DNA from: DASRDB01 sp035652815
GTDB lineage: Bacteria; Chloroflexota; Ktedonobacteria; Ktedonobacterales; Ktedonobacteraceae
DNA: 64,000 bases
Assembly (NCBI GenBank): GCA_035652815.1
Contig: DASRDB010000022.1
Location: forward strand, 372,001 to 436,000
Direction: 5' to 3'
Part shown: in pieces, positions 25,468 to 34,240 of the stretch
Position numbering within the stretch: position 1 is the first letter of the stretch
Layout: each line of letters begins with the position of its first letter
Notes under the pieces: generated by a model
Told to the model about the DNA's origin: nothing
The model's input: only the letters and a program-made list of their open reading frames with translations
Databases searched by the model: none
Program-made: the position numbers and the translations under genes

Positions 25468-26802
25468 ATGGAACCACCACACGAGAAAGTACAGGAACTC
25501 CAGCAAAAGAGCAAGGCCGGGCGTGGTAGACACTCGCGGCCTCGTTTTCGTTTTAGTCGTTCTTGGGGCCTTTTCAGATTGCTAGCGGTGCTTGGTCCCG
25601 GCCTCATTGCCGCCAACGCGGGGAATGATGCTGGAGGGATTGCCACGTTCTCGCAATCCGGCGCGGCCTATGGCTATAGCCTGCTCTGGGCGCTGGCAAT
25701 CTCCGGTTTTTGTCTGGCGATTGTGCAGGAGATGTGCGCCCGCATGGGAACGGTGACGGGGAAAGGGCTGGCTGACCTCATTCGCGAGCAATTTGGCGTG
25801 CGCTGGGCGGCCCTGGCGATGCTTGCGTTACTGGTTGCGAATACTGGCGTCACCGTCTCCGAATTTCTTGGTATTGCTGCCAGCGTGCAGGTGTTTACCG
25901 GAGATGTGAATACGCCGTTCGTCTACCTTGTGGTTCCCCTGGCTGGACTGGTATTGTGGTGGCTGGTTATTAAGGGGTCATACCGGCGCGTGGAAAAGGT
26001 TTTTCTGGTGATGTCACTTGGCTTCCTGGCCTATATTCCGGCGGCTTTTGCGGCTCATCCAGCTTGGGGCGAAGTGGGCAAGCAAATTGTCTTACCTCGT
26101 CTGAGCAGCGATAGCGGGTATCTCATTACGGCGGTGGCTCTTGTCGGAACAACCATCAGTCCCTATATGCAGTTTTTTGTGCAGTCTTCGGTTGCCGACA
26201 AGGGTATTCACGCGGGTGATTACTTCTACGAGCAGCTTGATATTTTTAGCGGCACGATTTTCGCGATGCTGATCGCCGGATTTGTGGTGATTGCGACAGG
26301 GGCAACGCTCTTTGTTCATAACCGCCCGGTCCATTCCGCGATAGATGCGGCATTTGCTCTTGAGGCTTTTGCCGGGCAGTATGCCTCACTGCTATTTGGT
26401 CTGGGGCTTTTTGGAGCTTCTTTGCTGGCTGCGGCAGTTTTGCCGCTTTCCACGGCCTATGGCATTTGTGAGGCCTTTGGCTTCGAGCGTGGTGTATCGC
26501 GCAGCTTCAGCGAAGCCCCGGTCTTTCAGAGCATTTTCACTGGTCTGATTGTGCTTGGAGTACTCATCACTCTCATCCCAGGACTACCCATCATTCAGGT
26601 TTTAATTGTCTTGCAGGATTTGAACGCTGCTATGCTGCCAATCCTACTAGTTTTCATCATCTTGCTGGTCAACAATCGTCGTTTGATGGGCAAGCATGTT
26701 AATGGACTGATCTTCAACATTATTTCCTGGGCAACGGTGGTTGTCATTACGATTTTGATTGTACTGCTTCTCGTCAGTACTATTTTCAACGTCAATCTTT
26801 AA
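25468..26802 (+). CDS. Nramp-family transporter, non-canonical metal site
   Basis: About 444 residues with roughly eleven hydrophobic segments and the Nramp/SLC11 layout: GPGLIAANAGNDAGGIATFSQSGAAYGY at helix 1 and ALVGTTISPYMQFFVQSSVADKG at helix 6. The canonical transition-metal residues are absent. The DPGN of helix 1 is replaced by N50-A-G-N-D-A-G-G57, and the MPH of helix 6 by S231-P-Y233. This resembles the NRMT-type relatives reported to carry Mg2+ or other hard cations, so manganese specificity should not be assumed. The start is uncertain: ATG at 25468 has no clear Shine-Dalgarno, and GTG at 25459 is also open. Confidence 0.85.
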   Translation: MEPPHEKVQELQQKSKAGRGRHSRPRFRFSRSWGLFRLLAVLGPGLIAANAGNDAGGIATFSQSGAAYGYSLLWALAISGFCLAIVQEMCARMGTVTGKGLADLIREQFGVRWAALAMLALLVANTGVTVSEFLGIAASVQVFTGDVNTPFVYLVVPLAGLVLWWLVIKGSYRRVEKVFLVMSLGFLAYIPAAFAAHPAWGEVGKQIVLPRLSSDSGYLITAVALVGTTISPYMQFFVQSSVADKGIHAGDYFYEQLDIFSGTIFAMLIAGFVVIATGATLFVHNRPVHSAIDAAFALEAFAGQYASLLFGLGLFGASLLAAAVLPLSTAYGICEAFGFERGVSRSFSEAPVFQSIFTGLIVLGVLITLIPGLPIIQVLIVLQDLNAAMLPILLVFIILLVNNRRLMGKHVNGLIFNIISWATVVVITILIVLLLVSTIFNVNL

Positions 26803-26904
26803 GGTTGGAATAAGAAAACTTTCAGGGTTGTTAAACGTAATGTATGATAAGGTACAAAAAAAGTATATCTTGTAACCTGCTGTTGTCTAAGAATTGAGGC
26901 AAAG

Positions 26905-28002
26905 ATGTCCTGGGATCCCAATGAATTTTCTGAATATCGCGAATATCCCCAGACGCACAATTATGCCGACCCCGCTTACTATCAGCAATCGGAAGCGCCT
27001 CGTTCTGCGCAGCCTGTGCAGCCGCTTGATCCCTGGGTTGCTTCCGAAGCACGTCCATATACAACACCTGAAGTATATTATCCCGACCCTTCGCAGATGA
27101 CCGCCTATTGTGGCCCTACAGAGATGGAAGGATACACGACGGACGCTGGCTATGAGCAGCGCGAAGCAGTAAAACGAGGGAGCGCTGAAGGCAGCAAACG
27201 GCGGAAAGGGTTGGCTGGATTGGGTGGTATAGGCGCGACTATAATAGCGCTACTTTTGAAGTTCAAGACCCTGCTGGTGCTGCTTTTTGATTTCAAATGG
27301 CTGGCGCTTTTTGCCAAGTTTGGTTTTGCCAGTTTGACCGCCATCGTTTCCATTGCTGCCTACTCACTCATTTTCGGCTGGCAATTAGCCGTTGGGCTGG
27401 TCGCTCTGCTCTTTATTCATGAGATGGGGCACGCGCTGGTGATGAAGCTGAAAGGGATACCGATTGGCGGCTTGATTTTCATCCCTTTGCTGGGTGCTGC
27501 TGTGATTATGCGTCAGATGCCTAAGAACGCGAAGGATGAGGCAGAGGTGGGTATTGCCGGACCTATTGCGGGTGCGCTGGCAGCCTCGCTCTGCCTGTTT
27601 CTGGCGCAGGCAAATCCGTATTCAATCTGGACGCCACTGGCCTACTTTGGCTTTTTCATCAACCTGTTCAACCTGATACCGATAGTGCCCTTTGATGGCG
27701 GGCGGGTACTTGCCGCTATCGACCGGCGCTTTTGGATTGTCGGCTTTATTGGCTTGATTGCCTTTGAAATCTGGACGTTCATTCAGACGCAAACTGTTTC
27801 GATCTGGCTGCTGTTCTTCATCCTGATGGCCGGTACGCAACTCTGGTCAAGGCGGCGCGTTCCCGATACGCCCGAGGCGCAGGCCTACTACAAGGTTCCG
27901 GTTGGGGAGCGCATCGTGTTGACGCTGGTTTACTTTGGCCTCGCGGCGGTGCTGGTTCTGGGAATGACGGTTTCACATGGGCTTTTACGGCCTATTCAAT
28001 AA
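26905..28002 (+). CDS. Site-2 protease family (M50) membrane metalloprotease
   Basis: A 365-residue protein. Residues 1-100 are hydrophilic, Pro/Tyr/Gln-rich and probably disordered. Then come several TM helices with the zinc motif H172-E-M-G-H176 (LLFIHEMGHALVMKLKG) and the third ligand in NLIPIVPFDGGRV (D264). These are the marks of SpoIVFB/S2P-type intramembrane proteases, which cut membrane-bound anti-sigma factors or transcription factors. There is no PDZ domain. The N-terminal tail may be a recruitment segment. Start ATG at 26905 with a weak ribosome site. No anti-sigma/sigma pair is adjacent. Confidence 0.9.
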   Translation: MSWDPNEFSEYREYPQTHNYADPAYYQQSEAPRSAQPVQPLDPWVASEARPYTTPEVYYPDPSQMTAYCGPTEMEGYTTDAGYEQREAVKRGSAEGSKRRKGLAGLGGIGATIIALLLKFKTLLVLLFDFKWLALFAKFGFASLTAIVSIAAYSLIFGWQLAVGLVALLFIHEMGHALVMKLKGIPIGGLIFIPLLGAAVIMRQMPKNAKDEAEVGIAGPIAGALAASLCLFLAQANPYSIWTPLAYFGFFINLFNLIPIVPFDGGRVLAAIDRRFWIVGFIGLIAFEIWTFIQTQTVSIWLLFFILMAGTQLWSRRRVPDTPEAQAYYKVPVGERIVLTLVYFGLAAVLVLGMTVSHGLLRPIQ

Positions 28003-28059
28003 GCGTCTAATAGCTGGCCGCACTTTTGAATTTTGACAAAGAAAGAAGGAAGACCCAAG

Positions 28060-28149
28060 CCTGTCATCCTGAGCGCCGTGAAGGATTTCCGGTCGCGCCG
28101 CACGCCTCGCCGGGGGACCACGATCCTTCGCGGCGCTCAGGATGACAGG
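28060..28149. repeat. Intergenic palindromic repeat, family 2 copy B
   Basis: 27-bp arms (28060-28086 and 28123-28149) with one mismatch. The left arm contains GTCATCCTGAGCGCCG. It matches family 2 copy A at 23894-23977. It lies in the 259-base gap between the convergent M50 and dehydrogenase genes. Confidence 0.8.
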
Positions 28150-28261
28150 GGGCACTAGACCCCCATATTGTGTCAACATCCATCATCGCGTCCCTACTAT
28201 CCTCCATTATTTAATCAACATTTAGAAAGTGCGGCCAGTTTATTTTTGGCATCTGGACGTG

Positions 28262-29182
28262 TTACGATTGCTTCTGCGGCCCATCATTTCTCACTTCGAC
28301 CCCGGCCATTTGTTCCAGCACTTTAAGGAGAGCGGTATAGTCGTTGCGTCCGTAACCGGCAGTTCGGGTCATTTCGTACATCTGCCGGGTTAACGCAGTA
28401 ACGGGCATAGGAACGGAGTTTTCGGCGGCGAGATCGAGCGCGAGGCCGAGGTCTTTGTAGAGAAGGTCGGTCATGAAACCTGGCTGGAAGCTGCCGTTGA
28501 AGGCGCGCAGGGGGAACTGGTTGGAAAGCTGCCAGCTCGCGCCACTGCTTACGCCAATGATTTTTTCCATCGTCTCGACATCCGCGCCAGCTTTCACCCC
28601 TAATACGAAAGATTCGGCGATGGCGGCGGAGATGACGCCACAGAGGATATTGTTCACGATTTTGACAACCTCGCCCGCGCCATTTGGGCCGACATGGAAG
28701 ATATTCTCCTTTTTGCCCATCGCCTCAAGGACCGGACGTGCCTGCTCAAATATCTCGCGTTCGCCGCCAACCATGATGGTGAGCGTTCCATTGACGGCTC
28801 CCTGCGAACCACCACTGACCGGGGCATCGAGAAAATGCACCCCCTGCGAGGAAGCGGTACGGGCCAGCTTGCGGCTGACTGCCGGAGCGATGGTACTCAT
28901 ATCAACGATAATCAGCCCTTTGCGCGCGCCTTCGAGAATTCCATGTGAACCTGTAACCACCTCTTCGACATCGGGTGAGTTCGGCAGCATGGTAATGACG
29001 ATATCGGAAGCCATTGCCACCGCGCGGGGTGAAGGTGCTTGCTTTGCGCCCGCCTTCAATACTTCCTGCACTTCAGGTTTATCCGGGTGGCGGGCAAAAA
29101 TAGTGACGTGATGGTCTGCCTTGAGTAAATTGAGCGTCATGGGCCGACCCATGACGCCGATACCGATAAATCCTACTTGCAT
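28262..29182 (-). CDS. 3-hydroxyisobutyrate dehydrogenase family oxidoreductase
   Basis: A 306-residue NAD(P)-dependent beta-hydroxyacid dehydrogenase. N-terminal Rossmann motif GFIGIGVMGRPMTLNLLKA; substrate motif DAPVSGGSQGAVNGTLTIMVGG; catalytic Lys region GPNGAGEVVKIVNNIL. Members act on 3-hydroxyisobutyrate (valine breakdown), tartronate semialdehyde or similar. It starts 16 bases after the carboxylase alpha-subunit gene, so it is co-transcribed; that favours branched-chain acid catabolism but does not prove the substrate. Confidence 0.88.
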   Translation of the reverse strand: MQVGFIGIGVMGRPMTLNLLKADHHVTIFARHPDKPEVQEVLKAGAKQAPSPRAVAMASDIVITMLPNSPDVEEVVTGSHGILEGARKGLIIVDMSTIAPAVSRKLARTASSQGVHFLDAPVSGGSQGAVNGTLTIMVGGEREIFEQARPVLEAMGKKENIFHVGPNGAGEVVKIVNNILCGVISAAIAESFVLGVKAGADVETMEKIIGVSSGASWQLSNQFPLRAFNGSFQPGFMTDLLYKDLGLALDLAAENSVPMPVTALTRQMYEMTRTAGYGRNDYTALLKVLEQMAGVEVRNDGPQKQS

Positions 29183-29198
29183 GATACAGATGATCCTT

Positions 29199-31223
29199 TC
29201 ATTCCATTTCTACGACGACCGCTCCACCTTTGACAACCTCGCCCTCATGGCAGTTAACACGCCGTACCTTGCCTTCATAGGGAGCCACAATGGAATGCTC
29301 CATCTTCATGGCGCTCAGGATAACCAGCACCTGCCGGTTTTTCACGTGTTCTCCATCGTGTACCTGCACCTTGACGATGGTTCCTGCCATTGGAGCGGTC
29401 AGTGCTTTTTGCGAGTGGGCTGCGCTGCCACCATGTGAGATGATATCAGCGTCTGGCGGCTGACGGCGAGCCAGGCGATACACTCTGCCAGATATGCTGA
29501 CGAGTGTTTCTGTCCCGTTGTGAGCGACATACGCCCTGATCCGCTTTGCTCCTTCCTTGAGCAGGATAAGGCCATCATTGCCTGTTGTATAAGTCATATG
29601 CAAAGCTGGCTCATCATTGACCTCAATTGTCCAACTGCCCTCATCATTGAGTGGTGGAAAAAGGGCGAGCCTGTAGGGAGTGTCTCGATAGTCATAGGTG
29701 AGATTGCGCGCCTCGCCTGTCATGCGCCAGGGACCAAGATATTTCCAGGGATCGTTGGATGTTATCCTGGAGAGATGGCCGTTGCCGCTGTTATTCAGGC
29801 TGCTCATACCTGCCAGATCATAGAAGGCAGCCGCAGCCAGGGCATAACTATCTATGTTCTCGCTTTCCTGCTCAACTTCCTGTAGCATGTGGTGCGTCTC
29901 CAGGAAGCTGGTATAGGTCTGGCCTTCCTGAAACGCCGGGTGTATTGCGATATCGTGAAGCAGGGAGGCATTGGTTTTGACACCCAGTATGACCTGCTGT
30001 TCGAGCGCGGCTTGCAGGCGTTTGATAGCCGCCGTTCTATTCTCGCCAGAGACGATGAGTTTGGCGATCATAGGATCGTAGTATTGAGTGATCTCATCGC
30101 CACTTTCGATGCCGCTATCAAGGCGAATTCCTGGGCCATGCGGCGGCACAAAGGTGGTGACGGTGCCGGTCGAGGGCAGGAAGTTGTTCTCGGGGTCTTC
30201 GGCATACAGGCGTACTTCAATGGCATGCCCGCGAGGATATATTTGCTCCTGGGAGATGCCAAGCGGTTCTCCGGCGGCAATGAGTATCTGGTGACGAACG
30301 AGGTCAAAGCCGGTGACAAGCTCGGTGACGGGGTGTTCGACCTGCAAGCGGGTGTTCATCTCAAGAAAATAGAAGCGTCCGTCGGTATCGAGAATGAACT
30401 CCATCGTTCCAGCGTTGACATAGCCCGCCGCCTTCGCGATGCGTACCGCCGCTGTCCCCATTTCTGCGCGCAAGGCGGGAGTCAGTGCGACGGATGGACT
30501 TTCTTCCAGGATTTTCTGATGGCGGCGTTGAATGGAGCATTCGCGCTCGCCCAGATGAATGAGGTTGCCATAGGTATCGCCAAGCACCTGTATCTCGACG
30601 TGGCGCGGCTGTTGAATAAGGCGTTCTAGCAGGACGGTGGAGTCTCCGAACGCATTTAGTGCCTCGCGCCTGGCCCCAGCCAGTTGATCCAGGAATTCAT
30701 CGGGTTGGTAGACTGCTCGCATACCTTTGCCGCCGCCACCAGCCGATGCTTTGATGAGGATTGGGAAGCCGATGCGGCGCGCCTGCTCTAACAGCGTTTC
30801 GTCTTCCTGGCTATCACCGTTGTAGCCGGGAATAGTAGGAGCGCCGACCGATTCAGCCAGCTTTTTGGCAGCGATTTTTGAACCCATCAGGCGCATGGCT
30901 GACGCCGGAGGGCCAATAAATACTATTCCAGCCTCTTCGCAGGCTTCGGCAAAGGCGGCATTTTCGGAAAGAAAGCCGTAGCCGGGATGAATGGCTTCCG
31001 CTCCGCTCTGTTTTGCGGCTGCGAGAATGTTTGGAATGCGCAAATAGCTTTCTGTAGCTGGAGCGGTACCAATATAATATGCTTCGTCTGCCTCGCGGAC
31101 ATGACGGGCTTGCCGGTCGGCCTCTGAGTAGACGACGACGGTGGCGATGCCCATTTCGCGACAGGTAGCCATTACGCGAATGGCGATTTCTCCACGGTTA
31201 GCAATTAAGATTTTTTTGAACAT
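29199..31223 (-). CDS. Acyl-CoA carboxylase alpha subunit (biotin carboxylase plus BCCP)
   Basis: A 674-residue subunit that carboxylates its own biotin with ATP and bicarbonate. Biotin carboxylase domain at about 1-450 (KILIANRGEIAIRVMATCREMG; HPGYGFLSENAAFA; SAGGGGKGMR; MEFILDTDGRFYFLEMNTRLQVEHPVTE). A linker follows, then a C-terminal biotinyl domain with SAMKMEHS, biotinylated K640. The size and layout fit methylcrotonyl-CoA (LiuD/MccA) or propionyl-CoA carboxylase. The beta subunit 5.4 kb away looks like methylcrotonyl-CoA carboxylase, so they probably act together in leucine breakdown. First gene of a two-gene operon. Confidence 0.92.
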   Translation of the reverse strand: MFKKILIANRGEIAIRVMATCREMGIATVVVYSEADRQARHVREADEAYYIGTAPATESYLRIPNILAAAKQSGAEAIHPGYGFLSENAAFAEACEEAGIVFIGPPASAMRLMGSKIAAKKLAESVGAPTIPGYNGDSQEDETLLEQARRIGFPILIKASAGGGGKGMRAVYQPDEFLDQLAGARREALNAFGDSTVLLERLIQQPRHVEIQVLGDTYGNLIHLGERECSIQRRHQKILEESPSVALTPALRAEMGTAAVRIAKAAGYVNAGTMEFILDTDGRFYFLEMNTRLQVEHPVTELVTGFDLVRHQILIAAGEPLGISQEQIYPRGHAIEVRLYAEDPENNFLPSTGTVTTFVPPHGPGIRLDSGIESGDEITQYYDPMIAKLIVSGENRTAAIKRLQAALEQQVILGVKTNASLLHDIAIHPAFQEGQTYTSFLETHHMLQEVEQESENIDSYALAAAAFYDLAGMSSLNNSGNGHLSRITSNDPWKYLGPWRMTGEARNLTYDYRDTPYRLALFPPLNDEGSWTIEVNDEPALHMTYTTGNDGLILLKEGAKRIRAYVAHNGTETLVSISGRVYRLARRQPPDADIISHGGSAAHSQKALTAPMAGTIVKVQVHDGEHVKNRQVLVILSAMKMEHSIVAPYEGKVRRVNCHEGEVVKGGAVVVEME

Positions 31224-31528
31224 GCTTCTGCACCTAACTTCATCGGTAGGTAAAATACGGCACGCGAAGCTAGTTTCGGCGCACCTGGCTCTGTTTTATC
31301 TTATTATATCGTAGTTGCCTCTGACAACGGTTTGCGCGGGTGATGAGGTTGCTCAGCATTTTCTAATCCCTTTTTAGCTGATTTTCTGAAACCTCATGAG
31401 AGAATGGTTCGTGTTCCCTTGTAGATACAGAGATAATGCTCATGTAGATATGTGTTGCAAATACACTCATAAGTAAAATTGATAGTAAATGATGCACTTA
31501 TACGTGTGTGAAGGGAGGTGAAGGCAGC
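31224..31528. other. Intergenic region, AT-rich, divergent promoters expected
   Basis: 305 bases between the divergent carboxylase and histidine-kinase genes. No frame, tRNA or long palindrome is visible. The right half is AT-rich and probably holds the kinase promoter. Confidence 0.45.
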
Positions 31529-32572
31529 ATGTTGCAGAGACAATGGGGGCAAGGGGGACATATGCGACAGCCAGGTATAAAATACCAGGGACGGACGCTT
31601 TCGTTCGTTTCTGTGCAACATAAAAAAGGAATACGGAAGGACGAACTGGCGGGTATTAACATCTGGTTTTATCCTTTCATAAGCTACCTGTTCAGTATGT
31701 TCTCCACTCGAACATGGCAGGTAATGAAGCGTATACTCAGCTTTTTGTTCTCCGGCCTGCTGACCACGTTTGTCTTTCTCAGACGACAGTGGAAACGGCA
31801 TCGTAGGCCCTCTGAAATGCTGCGCGGTGGACAGGCACAACCAAAGGTAGCTGAGCAGAATTTACCCTTATTGCAACAGAACACGAATCTAGAAGACTCG
31901 TTCATTTCGATGGCCTCGCATGAGTTGAAGACGCCGATGACAACGATCAGCGGACACGCGCAGTTAATGTTGCGGCAGCTCTCAAGGCTGCCAGAGTTAT
32001 CCTCTGATCTCGCGGTGATACGCATGGCGTTGGAACGAATTGATGGACAGACGCGGCGCTTGAATGCTTTAGTGGATGATCTCCTCGATTTGAATAGCAT
32101 TCGCTCCGGGAAAGTCGAGTTTCATTTCAGCCCCTGCAATATCGCAGATATTTGCCGGGAGGCGGTGGAAGAGCAGCGTCTGCTTTCAGGCAGGCCGATT
32201 GAGTTTCAGTCGGACTTTTCAGGGGTAATGGTGCAGGGAGATGCTGATCGGCTAAGTCAGATCATGATTAATCTTCTCAATAATGCAGTAAAGTACTCGC
32301 CGGAGGAAAGCCCGGTCAGGATGCTCTTGCACAAAGCGGAGCAATGGGTGGTGATTTGCGTTCAGGACGCTGGCCCCGGTATACCGGAAGAGCAAATGGC
32401 GCATATTTTTGAGCCATTTTATCGTGGGCCAGAAGTCCGGGCCAGCCAGAAAAGCGGGCTAGGGCTAGGGCTGGCCATTTGCAAAGAGATCGTTGAACGT
32501 CATCGTGGATCTATCTGGTGTGAGTCCCAGGTAGGCCGGGGGAGCAGCTTCTTTGTTGCATTGCCACTCTAA
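31529..32572 (+). CDS. Sensor histidine kinase
   Basis: A 347-residue orthodox histidine kinase. The N-terminal 100 residues contain one or two hydrophobic stretches (IWFYPFISYLFSMF and ILSFLFSGLLTTFVFL) and no clear sensor domain. HisKA holds the phospho-His in FISMASHELKTPMTTISGH. The ATPase domain has the N box MINLLNNAVKYSPEE, G1 VQDAGPGIPEEQ, the F box FEPFYRG and G2 GLGLGLAIC. Start ATG at 31529 with GGAGGTG about 8 bases ahead. No response regulator is adjacent; the receiver-only protein at 2.9 kb is a possible but unproven partner. Confidence 0.93.
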   Translation: MLQRQWGQGGHMRQPGIKYQGRTLSFVSVQHKKGIRKDELAGINIWFYPFISYLFSMFSTRTWQVMKRILSFLFSGLLTTFVFLRRQWKRHRRPSEMLRGGQAQPKVAEQNLPLLQQNTNLEDSFISMASHELKTPMTTISGHAQLMLRQLSRLPELSSDLAVIRMALERIDGQTRRLNALVDDLLDLNSIRSGKVEFHFSPCNIADICREAVEEQRLLSGRPIEFQSDFSGVMVQGDADRLSQIMINLLNNAVKYSPEESPVRMLLHKAEQWVVICVQDAGPGIPEEQMAHIFEPFYRGPEVRASQKSGLGLGLAICKEIVERHRGSIWCESQVGRGSSFFVALPL

Positions 32573-32580
32573 ACGAGTAG

Positions 32581-33198
32581 TCAACTGAGAACCGAGTAGA
32601 CCACCAGTCGCTCGGTTGTCTGCTTTTCAGAGGGAATCCAGTACCCAGCGCAGGTAATCAGGTTCAAGAACACGCCATTTTGATTGCCAAAAATTTGCTG
32701 GAGTGGCGCATTTTGAGGCGAATAGCGGGCGATATCGTACACCTTGAAGTGCAGTGTTTTGCCCGCTCTGTTGGTCACCCGGATTTCATCACCGATGCGC
32801 AGGTAACGTAAATTCCAGAACACAGCGGGATAGCCACCTGGGCGGTCAAGATGCCCATCAATGACAGCGCTACCCTGTACGCCTGGAACCGGGCCTTCTG
32901 CATACCATCCCACATCATCCCAGGGATTGCTCTTCGGTGTACCAAGCTCTCCATCTGGCTGTATGCCTACTTCCTCGACGTTTGTGTTAATGCCAATTGC
33001 TGGAATGATAAGCCGCTCAGGCCGGAAATTCGGTTCTGGCGTTTGCAAGTAGCTTATATGTTTCGTTTTGACCACCAACGGTGTTTTGCGTATGGTGGGC
33101 GCTGCATGGGTGACAGGTGTTGTCTCCTGGCTACAACTGCTGCCGAGCAGCGCTATAGCCAGGAGAAAGCAGCAGAAGCAGAATTTCTTCAACTGCAT
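32581..33198 (-). CDS. Class F-like sortase
   Basis: A 205-residue transpeptidase with an N-terminal signal/anchor helix (FCFCCFLLAIALLGSSC, possibly a lipoprotein-like Cys). The core reads RLIIPAIGINTNVEEVGIQ, then VIDGHLDRPGGYPAVFWNLRYL with the catalytic His, LITCAG with the nucleophile Cys, and TTERLVVYSVLS with the Arg. This is the sortase class F pattern. It would join surface proteins to a cell-envelope acceptor. The ATG at 33196-33198 is chosen because it starts the signal peptide; upstream in-frame ATGs would overlap the preceding gene. That gene, 16 bases upstream, encodes a candidate substrate. Confidence 0.88.
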   Translation of the reverse strand: MQLKKFCFCCFLLAIALLGSSCSQETTPVTHAAPTIRKTPLVVKTKHISYLQTPEPNFRPERLIIPAIGINTNVEEVGIQPDGELGTPKSNPWDDVGWYAEGPVPGVQGSAVIDGHLDRPGGYPAVFWNLRYLRIGDEIRVTNRAGKTLHFKVYDIARYSPQNAPLQQIFGNQNGVFLNLITCAGYWIPSEKQTTERLVVYSVLS

Positions 33199-33214
33199 AG
33201 GTGTAATATGCCTT

Positions 33215-34063
33215 TCACGAGACATGTTTAGCGCGAGTATGAGCAAAACGACGCGCGAGCGTTCCAACGGTAATCAGGCCCAACAAGCCGGAAAGCCAGA
33301 ACCAGATCGGGAGAGAAGGCCCGGTTCCTGAATTGAGTAAGGGATCGCTGCCGGTCGAGGGCATTCCGGGGAGCGCAGGTACCTGGGCCGTGATGAATTG
33401 GAACGGTGGATTGCCATTCAATTGACCGACGGCAAAGATGCTGGTGACGGTGTTTGCCTTCAGATTAGCAGAGACCGGCGGTATGCTGGTGCCGGACTGG
33501 CCAGGTGTGACATTAAAGGAGTAAGAGCCAGGAGAGAGTACCAGGTAGTTGCTGGCCTGCGCATAACCCAGGCTGTTGATGCTGGCATTGCTTCCATTAG
33601 AGACAGAGATAGTGCCTATCCCTGGCGCAAGGTGATAGATACGCAGCTTGGCCTGACCGCTAGCGACATGGTTGTCGTCAACGAAGACATGCAGACCAAG
33701 ATCATTGGCAGTGGCTCCAAGCGCGGCAACCGTATAGGAGACGCCGGATTGTACCGCCAGGGTCTGAGAGATAACGGCAGCATCCGGCCCCTTGCCAATG
33801 AGCGCAATCTGCACTTTGTGCGGACCGGGGGGAATGGTGACATAATCGGTGACTGCTGCGAAGGCGAAGTTGCTCAGCACTTTTGTTCCATCTACAAAAA
33901 CGTCTGCCGTACCAACATGGGGGGATGCATGGATAACACGCACAAAGGCCGGACTATCTGCTAACGCGGGTTGTGAGAAACCAGCGAGCAGAGCAAACAC
34001 AAACAAACCAAGCGCAAGTGAGACCCGGTAGAGAGAGTTTGCGATAAAGGCGCGTAGTTGCAT
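33215..34063 (-). CDS. DUF4397 surface protein with sortase-type C-terminus
   Basis: A 282-residue secreted protein. Signal peptide at about 1-38 (SLALGLFVFALLAGFSQPALA). Two DUF4397-like beta repeats follow: FVRVIHASPHVGTADVFVDGTKVL and LRIYHLAPGIGTISVSN. The C-terminus has M234-P-S-T-G238, a GTGPSLP spacer, a hydrophobic helix at about 252-270 and a basic tail ARRFAHTRAKHVS, the classic cell-wall sorting arrangement. It is followed on the same strand by the sortase gene, which is why I read MPSTG as its recognition site. Start ATG with AAAGGGG ahead. Confidence 0.87.
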   Translation of the reverse strand: MQLRAFIANSLYRVSLALGLFVFALLAGFSQPALADSPAFVRVIHASPHVGTADVFVDGTKVLSNFAFAAVTDYVTIPPGPHKVQIALIGKGPDAAVISQTLAVQSGVSYTVAALGATANDLGLHVFVDDNHVASGQAKLRIYHLAPGIGTISVSNGSNASINSLGYAQASNYLVLSPGSYSFNVTPGQSGTSIPPVSANLKANTVTSIFAVGQLNGNPPFQFITAQVPALPGMPSTGSDPLLNSGTGPSLPIWFWLSGLLGLITVGTLARRFAHTRAKHVS

Positions 34064-34103
34064 GGTAACGATCCCCTTTCTAACTGTTTATAACCTCAAG
34101 TGA

Positions 34104-34132
34104 ATAGTACACTTAATAATTGAGAGAATCAA
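34104..34132 (-). promoter_or_regulatory. Promoter of the DUF4397-sortase operon
   Basis: Minus strand TTGATT, 17-base spacer, TACTAT, 41 bases before the DUF4397 start. Confidence 0.55.
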
Positions 34133-34165
34133 GTCAACTATGGCCTTTTTAATTTATGTATGAGC

Positions 34166-34194
34166 TTGTAAGAATTTAACTGTCTACTTATAAT
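34166..34194 (+). promoter_or_regulatory. Promoter of the pseudokinase gene
   Basis: TTGTAA, 17-base spacer, TATAAT, 46 bases before the ATG at 34241. The -10 hexamer is perfect. Confidence 0.65.
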
Positions 34195-34240
34195 AATTAA
34201 GGATATGTGTGATGTTTGAACCGGTCGTAGGGATGACCCC

